From positions 6,301,153 to 6,365,152 of the forward strand of contig OY987305.1 in assembly GCA_963920635.1 (NCBI GenBank): a DNA stretch of 64,000 nucleotides, read 5' to 3'. The DNA comes from Pseudeuparius sepicola. Its lineage: Eukaryota > Arthropoda > Insecta > Coleoptera > Anthribidae. Shown piece after piece: positions 35,801-50,600 of this stretch (its first letter is position 1; each line of letters starts with the position of its first letter). A program made the position numbers and the translations under genes. The notes under the pieces are model-generated. The model had not been told where the DNA came from. It made no database searches and worked only from the letters and a program-made list of their open reading frames with translations.

Positions 35801-38543
35801 TAAAAAATAAACAAATATGTTCGAAAATATTCACAAAAAAGTTATGGTACGTTTAAGAAAAACTAAAAATGCCCTGTACCTCCCAAACAAATCAAGATAT
35901 ATCTCGAACCTATATCTAGAGATATACAGGGTGATTCAGGAGGAAATGTCAATATTTTAGGTACGTATTCGGGGACCCAAAATAAACATAAAAGTTCCTA
36001 TAAACATGGGTCCTATTCCCGGCCGTTACCGAAATACAGGGGCAAACAACATTCAATTTAAGGTTTTTATTACATTATTTATAACAGGTAGGCTAGGTTT
36101 TGGGTGATTCAGGCGGAAATTCCTGTTGCTTAGCAATAGTAGACCTTAATCCTCTGGATTATTGTCTTTGGGGGTGGTTTAAATCATTGGTATATTCAAG
36201 TAAAGTAAACACTAGAGATGCATTACTCGATCGAATAATAAATGCAGCAGCAACTATAAGAAACAGGCCCGTATCCATTCATAGAGCGACCCGAGCTATT
36301 CACCAGAGAGCTGACTTATGTTTAGAAGTAAACGGTGGCATTTTTGAAAACTATAAAACCTAGCCTACCTGTTATAAATAATGTAATAAAAACCTTAAAT
36401 TGAATGTTGTTTACCCCTGTATTTCGGTAACGGCCGGGAATAGGACCCATGTTTATAGGAACTTTTATGTTTATTTTGGGTCCCCGAATACGTACCTAAA
36501 ATATTGACATTTCCTCCTGAATCACCCTGTATATCGAAGCATTGGAATGGACATGTAGCTACTTTTTTTTAGGGAAATAGTGCCAAAAGTGTCCAATTTG
36601 GGACACCCGTACATGTCAAAGCTGTCAAAACTACGATGCAAAAAATTGTTCTAAATGCTGTCCTACTTATAAAATTTTACTTGTAGGTTTCCGATATTCC
36701 ATCACGAAAAAACATATCGATGGGACCTGTGTGTCATATTATTTTCTTGGTGGGTACTGTAGTCCAAACAATTTCAATAGGTGCCTATACACATAACGTG
36801 CATTACTATTCAAGATATGACGTCGTTTAAACGGTCTTCCATTGTTTCTGTGATTAGAAACGAACCAATGGCCACTTTATTTTTATACTTTACTACACTG
36901 TAAAAATATTTTTCAACGTTTCATTAGCGATTTTAAGAACATTTTTTTCTAAGAATCGCAGAATGAACATAGTATAAAAATTGCGGCAACGTTAGGTAGT
37001 TAGATAGCTTATTTATTGCAAGAACAACCGGATGTGATTAAATATTTTGTTGCTTGTTTCCAAGAAGTAACTAATGTATAATGATTTATTGGAAAGACAC
37101 AGTGTCGTTTTCAGGGGTAATATAACAAGTGGTGTGCTATTATCGATAATACCTTTCGTTAATTTCACGAATTATAATCCCAAAGATGAAAATACCACGA
37201 CTGCGCAACAGGAGTGGTATTTTCTTAGCATTGGGATTATAATGAGTGATAAATTAACGAAAGGTATTATCTGTTTAGGCATACCACTAGTTGTATTTAA
37301 AATGAGAATTTAACAACTGCAAATAGTTTAATAATTATTCAGTGAGTATGCAGCCAACCCAACTTCAACGAGAAGAATTATATATATTTCCCCTCTATGA
37401 AAATGTAATTTAAAAAGCAGCCACAACCGGGATTTGAACCTAGGACCTCTCGCACGCAAAGCGAGGATCATGCCCCTAGCCCATCGAGGTCAGTTAAATG
37501 TTTTACTTAGCTAGCCGTATATAAATTTAATTACCATGCTTAAAAGTTAAAGTCCATTTGACAGCTGTCATTTTGGTTGAGCTTTCGGTTCTGAATATAT
37601 GTTTTTTGTGCTAATCGATATTTAACGATCAATGTGTTAACTGAAAACATACCTATTCTAGTCCTATATTAAATTTGGTAATGTCAAGAAGGTATCGGGT
37701 TATCAGTTTTAGCTGCCACAATATTGGTTTAGCGTAACGTAAATACCACAAGTGGTATTATCGCTGAAATCATCACCTGATTGGTTAATATTTCAAAAAT
37801 TATGTAATTTCATTGGTTCATATTGGCAGGCGTTGAATTCTCATTCAAATACCCTCAAAAAGCGATTAAATAAAAGTCATAAGTAAACACGTTTGGGAGG
37901 TCGTAGTTTGTTTGGACCATTGGACCACATTTGGACGAACTAACATAAATTTTCGAATCCATACGACACATTGGCGGTCAAAATGAACACGAGGCGACGT
38001 ACTGACTTTTCCCGTGCCTAATTCTTAATGCAAGGTGCGTTTTGCATATCCGATGGCCGCTTCTCAGAACGGCGCTGAAAAAAAAACCGTATTCAAAATA
38101 CGGTACTACCTGCTTAAAATACTAAAAATTTGTGCACGGTCAGCCCAGACCGGTGCTCTTTCCAAAAAGGATGTCTCAATTATTAGTATTTGGAGGTAAG
38201 GTACCATGCAAAATGCTCCTTGTATGCGGTACTGGTTTCCAGAAAAGGAAAGAATCTACTTTTTACTGAGAAGATTTTACCAGCCATGCAACTCCAACAA
38301 AGATTATTAGTTACATCACGTTTACTTCAGATTATCAGATTTCAAAAAGGCCACAACTTGTCAAAAGCATGTCATTAAATCAACATATTTATATATTTGG
38401 TTTGTTTGAGTTCGATCAAATATAGTCTCGCGCATGCGTCTTTAGCTGATACGATCAGATTATAAATCTAAAACGTATGAGCGGGGCTGCTCGACCAAAC
38501 TCGAACACCGAGCAACTAATAAAACAACACAGGTACATCGTGT

Positions 38544-38603
<60 letters not shown>

Positions 38604-41600
38604 CATATTTTGATGTGGTCTTTTCGTTGTGTATGGTTAAGTAAAAGCTGAAAAACGATTAATAAAAAAGTTCATCAGCATGCAAACTCAGACTGAGGGT
38701 CTACTTTACCGTTTGCATGTGGATAGGACTTTCCACCAATCGCCGATTGGTCCATGGCCGCCTTCTCGCATCTTAATTCCTCCTCTGGAACCGTACAAAA
38801 AATAATTCTTAATTCCGTTAAACACAAAATTTGTATAATACCCTACACTACTATAAATACCCTATACTTGGAAAATGATCAACTAGAAAGTAAAACGTAT
38901 TCAAATCAAAGTAACAAAAAATTGGTCAGTATCAAAACTGATCTTCATTTCGGAGCCCTTCTAAAAATTGGGTACGCCTTGCAGCGTTCACATAATAAGG
39001 GCATTAATCGTGCAGAAAACGGAGTCGAGCATCGCTCGTAACTTGCGCTCGATACCATCTATGCCTTTGACACGGTCAGACCACCTTAGCCTCTCTCGAT
39101 TCACTCTTCGTTTTTTCCTCCTTAACTCAGAATCGTAGCTGGCACTTGTTTGTACGCGAAACGACACTGAGTTAGTTCGCAGAGCAGATCGTGGGGTTAC
39201 ATAAGTTTTTTATCCATTGCGCTCAGAGTACAGGGATCACTCATTATGACAAGAGTATTGTGTCTGATTTTAAAGTAGACGCTGCCGGCCGCTGATCATG
39301 CGCATTCAAATCTTTAGGAGCGCGATGTTCAAAATGCTAATTTAGTGAAATCATCAATAGTACCGGTGACTATAATAGTCACTGATAGTACCAATGAATA
39401 CGACTAAAAGGCAGCTGGACGTTAAGAAAGTAAATAAAACAATCCATCTTTATGTTATACGAATGATCTCCATAAGCTCACTATGCAGCTTAGATTTTTA
39501 GAGTCGAAACCATAGAGATCATATATATATATATAGGTAGAGTGCTGAACGAGTCCCTTTTTATGGCAAATTGTGGATTTGCGCATGGGCCTATGGAACA
39601 TGCGCATTAGACCTTCAGACCGCGCAATTCAAAACAGTGGTGTGGTTGTTTTTCTGAATTACTATCTCCCTACAAACTTGTATATTGATAATAAATTAAG
39701 CTCACTTCAACGTGGACTGGTCAAGACTTCGATAACTACAACTAGGTTCGTTTATACTTGTAAAACTAGTTTCGTCCAAACTACTAAGTTGCTTCACTGA
39801 TGCTAGAACTTGACTTGTTTTCATCTTCATCTACCTTTATAACTTTAACACTAAAACAAATAAGCTACTAATAGTTTCTTACACCACAATCATGTTAATA
39901 TACTTATTTAAATGATGGTTTAGGTGGTTTTAATAGAAGAGTTGGTGTTGGTACCGCATTTTCAATTAGCTGCGTTTTGACTAGTTTCGTTTTTAAACAC
40001 TCTGGTGTAAAATGAGCAGAACATATTCGAGATGATCACTTAATTAGATAAAACACTCAAACAATTAAAACGCGAAGAAACTAATAAAATTAGCTGAAAA
40101 TTGAAATGATGCAAACAACGGTAGGTTAAACTTAGTTTGTCGCTGTCAAATGGCTGTCAAAGAGTGTCAAGTTTCACAAAACACTACCTCAAATTGCAAA
40201 TGCGCATGTCCACTGGGCCTATTTGTTACTATTTTTTACTATTTTATGATTTTAAATTCGTCAATATTTTCGGCGCATCCTATGTATAAAAAACATCGTC
40301 CAGCACTCTACCTGTATATATTATATGATCTCCGTGGTCGAAACTTACCCCTGAGCGCCTTCATGTGCGCAACGGCCATGCGCAGGATGGTCAGCTTGTC
40401 GGGCTTGCGCGCAAGCGCGCTACACGTCGGCACCATGTCCGACAGTTCCGTGATGTACGCCGTCATCTTGTTGCGCCTCCGCCGTTCGATTTCGCAATGG
40501 TTCTCCCTACAGTAAGTCACAAACGAGGCGGCGGTCATTACATCTTTTGTCTCCTACAACGAGGCGACGAGCAAGTGTCAGTTTCGGGCGTAGCTGAGTC
40601 GCCATTTTGATCGCTGACTTTTGCTCGTGCCGTAGTAGTAGTGGTCCAAATAGAGCAAGGGCCATATAGAAGAAACAGCATAGAGTATACATCCAAGAAG
40701 GTTTTCGTTAAATCACGAAACACAGTTTTGAGGTTAGGAAGAAACAAATATGATACAAAGTTACTAAATGTGCATTAGATTTTCAGTTTCTTCAGGTTTA
40801 TTTAGCGGTGTTCACCGATAAACGGCAATGGTAAGAATTATTGTATGTATTTATTTTAATATGGCTGGAAAATATCAACTTTTGAATTGAATCATCTTGT
40901 ATGGAAGGTTTTCACAGGAAATCAATTCGTGTTTTTGTATTTACACATCTTGTTTACCGGGTATTATCCTAGTAATCATGTTATTAAGTTAAATACGTAA
41001 TTGAATAAAAAGAAACGCAATTACGATAAATAAAACAATAATGTCTGCATTGCAACTTTTATAGCAAACGTAAATCCAAATAGGGTGAACGTTTTTGTTA
41101 GCCTCAACAACTAGTGGTTGTGATCTTTACTAATAGGGATACTGCATTTTACAAATTGCTTCTTTCGCCTAACAACATAATCTATACAGGGTGTCCCGTA
41201 AGTCATGGATCAAACGGCTCTGGGCCATTTGCGGCAAGAAAAACCCAATATGTTGTTACCCAATTGTTAACCGTTTTCAAGATGTTGAAATTTTCATGGA
41301 AAAAAAAACACAATTTTTGCTTTATGTCCGAAACTAGAAAAGATATGTGAACAAAATTTGGTATACGACATGTTGTCATGAAGAGCCAAAACTTTTGCCA
41401 GTATCAAGCTCACCGTGCCCAATGGCAGAGATAGGGGCAAAATAATAATTTTATAAAAAAAATAATATAATTGTGATCGTATCGCATTATTTGTTTATAA
41501 AATTATTATTTTTCCCGGTGACCCCTATTTTCGCCTCTGATGGTTAACCGGTGAGCTTGATACTGGCAGGAGTTTTGGCTCTTCATGACAACATGTATAC

Positions 41601-44600
41601 CAAATTTGGTTCAAATATCTCTCGTCTTTCGGACATAAAGCAAAAATTTTTGTTTCATGAAAATTTCTTGAAAATGTTAACAATTCGATAACAACATATT
41701 GGGTTTTTCTTGTCGCAAATGGCCTCCCCAGTCACCCAGAGCCGTTTAATTCATGACTTACGGGACACCCTGTATAGCCGGAGAGTTATAGTTGAAATAA
41801 TAATATAAAAGAATATTTTAAGTCGTTATATTCCATATCTGAACAGTCTGAACATATGCAATCATGCTTATTAGATGTAGATGGCAATGAATCATAGCAG
41901 ACAGTGGCGTATAACGGCGAAAGAATCTACTTCAGGACCCAACGTGTGGCCACAACCACAGAAAATTTCGTTGTATATTTTCTGTGCCACAACTTTTAAC
42001 TTTATTGTCTGTAAATCATATTTCTCTGAATTGTATGACACTGAAGGTGACCCTAAACGTTATGTCCTTAATGTCATTTGTTTTCATGCACGTGGCCTTT
42101 GGAAGATTCAAGAAAACAAGATAAATTTTACTGATTTTCTAGGCAAATTTTTGATTTCGGATAATAAATTGACTTCAGCATTCAGTAAACACTCTGAACA
42201 TGTTGCCACGCCACTGCTCGTGACATTAGAATTAACAATTAACGGATTACAACATATTACCATCCGAATCGTAACAGTTTTCTCGTGTTATACGGGTCGG
42301 TTATATATAATTATGCGTTGTTATGATATATGTTATATGTAGTAAAGAAATAAGTTCCTTAAGTGAAAACCTTCACCTTCACCCATGAGTAGAACTCAGA
42401 CGCGAGCAATATGGCAGTACCATTTTAACAGATTCTATGCAACGTGCAACGCACTAGGATTTAAGACTTTGTTCGTTGCCCTAAAATGATATGTTGTCGA
42501 GGCGAATGCGTCGATGAAATCGAGTCGAAATAACAATTTAAAGCTGAACGTCTCAATTACTGCTACAATTAGGGTTAATAAGTAGGTGTATATCATGTAA
42601 CAAATAATAATATCTTCGCATTTCTCTTTTGAAATACAGCGCCGAACGCCGCCTGTGCATTATTGTATTGTGCTCGGGGCGATTGCTTTTAGATAGTCGT
42701 TATTTTGAGGAATTCTATAATTTCGAGACGGCTACAGGGTGTCACAACAAAGGAAACACGCACTTCAAACTCGTAACTATACTTTTGGAAACACCACTCT
42801 GGTTTTAGACAATGATGTTGAAAATATCATGCCAGCGGATGGTCAATATTTCCAAAAGCTATACCACAACGAAACCCTTAGTGTCACCATTTGCTGCTTC
42901 GTGGTACCAAGAAAGATGAAGAAGAGATATTACCACCTAACCTAACTGTGCAATTTTCTGCGACCAGCAGCAGATTCCGTTTTCTAATCGAGATCCAAAT
43001 AGGGTAACCTTGGTTTTGGAAAGTAGTTTCGATGTTTTAAAGCCGATTGCTACTACAAAACAAATATGTTGTTGTGTTGGCTACACTGATAAACAAGGAT
43101 AGCGCTATAGCGGAACTTTCGTCTTTTTTCAAGGCCAAATTACCAACGGAGTCGTCTATTCTCAACTTCAGACTCGCCCTAAACCTCGTGAATCGCAGAA
43201 AAAGAAATCGTGCGTCTCTTGTTAGCTTTGTCGTTCTGTGGCGGATGAAAAATTCATTTGGATGCAATATTAAGCCAGCCGGCCATTACGAGAGTGGGTC
43301 GCTGTGGCAACTTAAATGAATCGATACCGTTTGAAGATAAAAAGTCCGAAACAAGCCTGGAACCACCTCTTAAATTACCTAAATGGAGAAAGCGGGATTT
43401 ATGCACCGGCCACTCTCGCGACGGCCGTTCAGCTTCGATCGTTTTCAACGAGTTCCTGGAAACTACGTTTTTTGAAGGCTTATCGTCAATATGAATCACT
43501 GCGCCGTTCTGAAGAGCCCGTTTTTACAAATTAATGATGGATTAAATCAAACCCACCTGGCTATCAACACGAACTTACGACAGATATCCTCATCCTTATT
43601 AGTAAGGATAGGCTTTTTGCTTAAAACTGGTGAGTTTGACATGCTTAAATTGAGCGCGGCAAAAACGAGGTAGAAAGTCAAGACAACTTTCGGCCAGAAA
43701 AAATCACCATTGTTAGAAATTTGTTTGTCCTTAAATAATTTTTCCGTCGACCGTGTATTAACTATACTAAAATCAAATAACTCTTACACCTGATGTAAAC
43801 AAGAACGTGTGCGTTGAGATTTTCGCCAGAGCCGCACTGAGGCACAACCTTTATTTAATTTTACTTTTACAATTGCTTAGGTCAAAATATTTCGGTAAAA
43901 ATTATTGGCTTAATTAAAATGAGTCAAAACACCGATAAAATTATTTGTGGCAGTGTCTTAATAGCTGAAAACAACAAGATAAAACCGCATAAATACGCTT
44001 TTGCGATCGAGTACATCCCTGTTGCCAGACGCGCCGATATTTTATGGCCTATTGACCAACCGCCTTATTTCGCGGAACGTCATCGATCACGTGCTTTTAT
44101 TTACGCCAGGCGTAATAAGAGTTACTTGATTTTAGTATAGTTATTTTAACGTTTATTAATATCCCTCATTAATAATGCATGATTTCTCATTAATAAACGA
44201 TTTTTCAAATCAAGTCGGCCGAGACGCTGTATTCATTTTTCAATATATCTGTCTCTGCCAAGCTTTATAGTTTCGTAGTTTTCAAAGGTGTTGTGGAATA
44301 ATGAAGTGTCAGAAAGTGCAAATAGAGCATTCAGTGTGCTGGCATACTTCTCGAGCATTGAAAAAAGGGTCTAATCATAAATTTATGGAAAAAATATCCA
44401 ATGCTTAAAAAAAAAAAACGTCAATAAAACTTTTTTGTTTTAATTTTTTTTTATAAAAATTACAAATGCACTATACAACCACTCGGGGTAAATACATTTT
44501 CTAAATTGCCCTCCGCTATAGCGACCTTTTTACAACTAGAGCAGCCGCATCTTTATACTGGACATTGTTTTCGGCGCTCTTCTGCCTCAATAATATCAGA

Positions 44601-47600
44601 CAATGGAGCAGATTTTTCAGCCATTAAACGGCTTGGTGATTGAAAATCCACTGCTGTAGCAGAAGGTTACATTGAAAATTCCCTTGGAAATTGCACAAAA
44701 AAATTATGTAAACCTGCTACAAACTCCACGACCGCCAGCGCCGAAATACTTTCTCTATTTAAATTCAGAATGTCAAACAACTAACAATAATTCAACTGTA
44801 CAGGTGTTCCCGTATATTTTGACCCACCCCTAGAGCCTCTATTTTTCGAGATAGAAAAAATTACTTTAATGAAAGTTGTAGGGTTTTTTTTTGAACCGCT
44901 AGGATCTGTTACTAGATAAAACAAATGAGCGTCGCAAATTTATGAAAAAATATAAGCTTACTTTTTTAATGAAACACCCTGTATATTTGTGGATTTTTGA
45001 ATTGCACGCATTTTTCCGATTCCAACAATATAAATATGTTACATGTTTGCTCTAAGCATTCGCATGATATTCCAAATTGCAGATAAATACGATCTTTACA
45101 TTTAATCAAGGTTGCCATGGAAAAACATTTCGACTTAGACAAGAGCATTCCTGTCAATCCATTATTTTTGGGACAATACACCTTGGTACCCTACAACTTT
45201 CAATCTTTCATTTAAGTAATTTTTCTTGAAATCGGCAGTGAAGTGTTCCAGAATCGTCATTAAAAGCTCAGAAATCGGCATTATTGACGATTTTTTCAAT
45301 AAGTAGGCCTTGGTGAGATGTAAACATCAAACGTCAGACGCGGAGTCATCGCCCGTCAAAAGTGACCAAATATTCAAAACCCGGCCAATAAAGACCCATT
45401 TAACTATTCGTACACATTGCGAAATTGTTACCTATAGCAGCGCAATCTATCAGTATAAGTATTTTAGTATGTTTGAATATCAATAGATTTGTTATGGAGG
45501 CTGCACAACAAGCAGAGGTTTGGTTTTTCTGTTCGAAGCTGCCGTGTCTTGTCATACTTGACCTAGGTAGCGCAATCGTCAAAGTCAAGCAACGCCGCGC
45601 GTAGTCGACTCATGGACGGGTGATCCCTTATTATTATTTTCTTTCCTAATAAAACATTTTTTTCCGATTTCAAAAAAAATATAATATGTACCTCGGCACT
45701 GAAGTTCCTTTTATGACTCGTGTGGTTTATTTGCCTCGACCAGAGGCCTCGGCAACTAAACTCCACATGAGTCATAAAAAGTTGAACTTCAGTGCCTTGG
45801 TACATAAATAACTATTTTTCTAACTCGACAAATAAAGGCTCTATACTAGGGGTGGGTCAAAATACATATACGGGAACACCCTGTACCTTCTATCAATTTT
45901 AGTAATTGTAATATTTCTAACAGAAATATAAATATTAATAAACCGAAATCGAATGATGCTAATTAATATGACTAGTTAAATTTCAAATCTGAATTTCTGA
46001 ATAACATTATCGTATGAACCTTAACGTAGGTATTCATTTAAGGTAGTAATGATCTTCCTTACCGACATGCGTAAAGCAACTTCAGGCGAATTAGCTAACT
46101 GGTGAACGATTTGTGGTGGGTCAGCTGATTCCACACAACCTAACCTTTATACTTTGTGATTCGAGATCATAACCTTAATTATTAGAGTTTGTACTATTTG
46201 CATTTTATCGCTTTAATGATCTATTAGAAAATTAAATAAGTAATTTTTAAATAATTTATCAATAGGATTGCCTGCATCGGTATATACATTTTTACAAAAC
46301 CGATAATTTTAAGGTCAAACTGTCACCACAAGAGAAAAGTTGATTGTTAATTCTTCTTCACGTCTGATTTTTTTTGAAGGATTCCATTTTATTTTATCTC
46401 ATTACTTGCGCCATCTTTTGATAGCAGAAGCAGTACCTTAATTTTTTTATTCTATTATATTTGAAAACTGGGATGAACTGAAATATACCGTGAGAATCTC
46501 TATTGTACGTATACAGGGTGTTCCGTTATGATGTGCAAATATTTGGAGGAAGTGTTCTACAGGTGGAATTAGGGGGGGGGGGGCGTCTTTCATGTAAAAT
46601 TTTTAAATTTAAGGCTCCCCTGCTAAGTTATTCAAGCCTTAAGAGGGACACAAAATTTGGTTTTGATTGTTTTTCTCAAAAAACGGTTTAATCTAGAAAC
46701 ATTTTGTTGGAAGACACTACAGTAGAATTACTTTTTTCACTCTATCCACCTTAAGGGTAGAAACTCGAAACACTTATTCGTTTTTTTACAGAACTTTTTT
46801 TGCATGTTGGTTTATGTGAAAATAAAAATACGTATTCTATAGAAACTTTTTTACTCGTTCTTTTTTCATTAACTTAATAGTTTTCCAGGAAAAAAAACTT
46901 GTTTATATATAAATAGTTTTGGTACACTCATGATTGCGTAAAACATAGTAGCCGGTTGTCATTTTTGTCACTTTCGTATTTTACTGTTTCCGAGCATGGT
47001 AGGGGTAGGGAATATTTTTTCTACATTCAAAGACATTTAAATAAAAAAATGTTTCAGGTAAATTTTAAAAATTAAAATGGTAAGCAGGGGTTCAAATTGG
47101 TTTATTTAAATGTCTTTGAATGTAGATAAAAAAGTATTTTCAGCCGCGCTCGTAAACAGTAAAATATGAGTTACAAAAATGACACCTACTATGTTTTTAC
47201 GCAGTCGTGACTGTCAGTAATAATAATTGTATTTATATACGGAACAAAAGAGTAATTTTATTTTTTCGAGGAAAACTATTAAGTTAATGAAAAAAGAACA
47301 AGAGTAAAAAAGTTTCTAAATTAATCGGGTTATAGAACAGGCAAACCAACATACAAAAAAGTCGTGTAAAAAAGACGAATAGTTGTTTCGGGTTTCTACC
47401 CTTAGGATGGATAGGGTGCCAAAAGTAAGTCTGCCTTAAAGTGTCTTTCAGCTGGCTGGTAATGAGTTCTAAATTTCAAGTTTCTACATTAAACCGTCCT
47501 TGAGAAAAAAAAACAAAACCAAATTTTTAGTCTCGAAAAATTGCACATGGGATGCCGCCCTTAAACCCACCTCCTCCAAGTATTTGCAATTATTTCGGAA

Positions 47601-50600
47601 GACCCTGTACAGGGTGTTCCCGTATATTTTGACCCACCACTAGAGCCTATATTTTTCGAGTTAGAAAAAAATTACTTAAATGAAAGTTGTAGGGTTTTTT
47701 CTGAGCCGCTAGGATCTGTTACTAGATAAAACAAATGAGCGTTGCAAATTTATGAAAAAATATAAACTTACTTTTTTTAATGGCACACCCTGTATATTTG
47801 TAGATTTTTGAATTGCACGCATTTTTCCGATTCCAGCAATATAAATATGTTATATGTTTGCTCTAAGCATTCGCGTGATATTCCAAATTGCAGATAAATA
47901 CGATCTTTATTATTTAATCAAGGTTGCCATGGAAAAACATTTCAACTTTTGGGACAATACACCTTGGTACCCCGCAACTTTCATTTTAGTAATTTTTTTC
48001 TAACTCGAAAAATAGAGGCTCTAGGGGTGGGCCAAAATATACGGGAACACCCTGTACAGGGTTATTCACTGAGAATTGACCCCCCACCTAACTTTTTTGT
48101 TTTTTAAGATAAAAGGGTGATTCAAAAAACAAAATCAATGGTTCGGCGAATACTTTTTTATGCCATGATCGTTTAGTGTACAGGGTGTTCCAAAAAAGTA
48201 GGACCAATGGCAACTTAATTTTTTTGTGTATATTGTGTATATTATTGGATTTTTGAAATCTGCTCATCAAGGCAATCAAAATTATATTAACTTTGTGGCA
48301 TTATCTTTTTCCGTTATTGAAAAATTCCGTATTCAATATTTTGTACTAAATTTATTCGAGAGTAATATGGATTGTTTTGTTTAGCAAATATTGGTAATTT
48401 ATTATCAAAATATTAAGTCTTTTAATGCAGGTATATTAACTGCATTAATTAATCTGTATAGTGATACTCCAAAATGTTTAGGAGCTTTTACGATTTTCCT
48501 GAAATTCTTTATTTCGAGAATATAATCAGGAAAATTTGAAAAGGCTCCTAAACATTTTGGAGTTTCACTATATTACTCTCTTGTTTAAAACAAATATTTT
48601 TCGTTATTACATTGATCGTCTATCTTTATCACGAGATCCACAAATTCGAGTTAAATAAATTTAGTATAAAATTTGAATACGGAATTTTTCAAAAACGGAA
48701 AAAGATAATGCCACAAAGTTTATATCATTTTGATTGCCTTGATGAGCAGATTTCAAAAATCCAATAATATACAGGGCGTTCCATTTAAAAAAATTACGTT
48801 GCCATTGGTCCCACCCTGTACACTAAACGGTCGTGGCATAAAAAAGTATTCGCCGAACCCTCAGAAAAATAAAAAATATAGAAATGGCATCTGTAGATTG
48901 AAATGTTTGTAAGGGGTAGCACTTTTTATACTCTATTATTTATTTACTAGTTAAAGTTTAACAGCGTTGCCAATAATTCATAATGAAAAACTTATTTCTC
49001 TGGTAGTAATTAAAATAATCTTCAAGATCAAATTGCAAATAATAGTTTTTCAACAGTGGTTTCCGTTGTATGTAGGGACTAGGGACATACCCAATCAGTT
49101 GCAAATACGTTTGCTTTGAAGTAAATAATGGGTAGATAATATATGTTATTTATGTATTGATGAGATAAAGTCTGCCTGACTAATAAGGTGAATCTAGTAT
49201 TTATAATTATCTAGACACTTATTAGGCAGTATTTCTATACTACGTGTAGTACTTTAATCTGTGATACAACTAAGGAAACAATAATATTGGTACTAGGTAC
49301 CCACAATTACCAATACCAATCGCACAATCTGACAAACGCGCAAATCGGCCAAGAGTGTGCCTCACCTTGTGTTTGACACAACTGGTGCTGTGTCTTTTAG
49401 AAGCAATTTTTCGCTGTTTTTAAGTGTTTCTTAAGTATTTGTCGGTTTAAAATGCTTATATAGACAATTAAGTTATACGTTATGGGCAAAAAAGTGTACT
49501 TATTCTTTGCAAATCAAGCAACTCGCCAAAGGAGGTTACATATCATGCGTAAGTACATAGGCGTACCTAGTTCGGGGCACGGTAAAAGATACCTTTACCA
49601 CCAGAGGGAAAATAATTCTTAACATGGGTATCAAACGAAAGGGCTCGACGGGTAGAAAACAATAAGGTGAATGATGTCATAATAAATCTAATATGGCGGC
49701 CTCCCCAAGACGGCGGATTGCCTAATTCTTCACAACATCCTCGATATGGGTATCAATAAATGAAAGGACTTGAAGAGTAGAAAACGAGAAGGTGACTGAC
49801 GTCATACTAAATCCAATAGGGCGGATGCCCGATGCCGCAAGATGGCAGATTAAATTTCTTTACCGCCCTTCTGAGATTGGAATCAAATAGGTAAGTACCT
49901 ACTAAGAAAGGACAAAATAAAATAAATAATAAAAAACCTTTTTAAAAACAAGCTTTTATTTAGGTAAGCCATTTACTAAAACAGATAAAATAAGTTTAGG
50001 TTTTCGTTAAGATAATTCAATGCCAAACTGCGACAAGCTTTTTTAAATCAAAAAGCTTGTCGCGCAAACTGTAAAGAAAATATATTCTTTGGCATGTACT
50101 TGCTTATCAACTAATCACTGTCCAATAAAATTAATTGGTACCTACTTTTATGAACATCTCGCGCGACGACCTTTTTCATTTAAAAAAGCTTGCCGTTTTA
50201 GTTCATGGCTTAAATAAAAGCTTGTTTTTAAAAAGTTTTTATTTTTTATTTTTTTATATTGTGTTCGCCGAACAATCTCCAACTAGTAACTGTCAATAAC
50301 ATTGATAAGTTTGAATTTTAGAATTGACGCGTACTAGTTGTACCTGGGGTTATACTTCAATTTTTATAAAAAAATTGAGATATGAAGGCAAATATATTTT
50401 TTCCTATTTTTATAACTATTTTAAAAAATAAGAGGTACGCCACTGCCTTGTAATCGTTAGCACCAGATCTGTCACCCGAACTGTAAACATTATTTTTTTT
50501 ATTATGGGAACAAACTTGCCGATACAAAGCCAGTTCTACGTTTTTTATTTTTCTGAGGCCGAATCATTGATTTTGTTCTTTGAATCACCCTTTTATCTTA

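Larger units (their letters stand above)
36530..39536. other. Tango intron, mostly unassigned
   Basis: Apart from the inverted repeat at 37.1 kb, the tRNA-like block and the microsatellite, I find no exon and no paired transposon ends in these 3 kb. Short frames near 38190 and 38754 have no recognisable motif. Confidence 0.4.

Noticed and set aside
40507..40747. Frame just upstream of the bHLH exon as the first tango exon
   Set aside because: It contains a tempting GDK near the junction, but no GT donor in phase exists, the intron would be only about 40 nt and ERFA would be missing. The 60389-60466 exon fits in sequence and phase.
41881..42342. 153-codon plus-strand frame
   Set aside because: No recognisable motif, poor composition for coding, overlaps a possible small transposon, and sits within a tango intron.
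43919..44140. 73-codon frame starting MSQNTDK
   Set aside because: It lies entirely inside a MITE, and the frame is not preserved in the second copy at 57286-57651.
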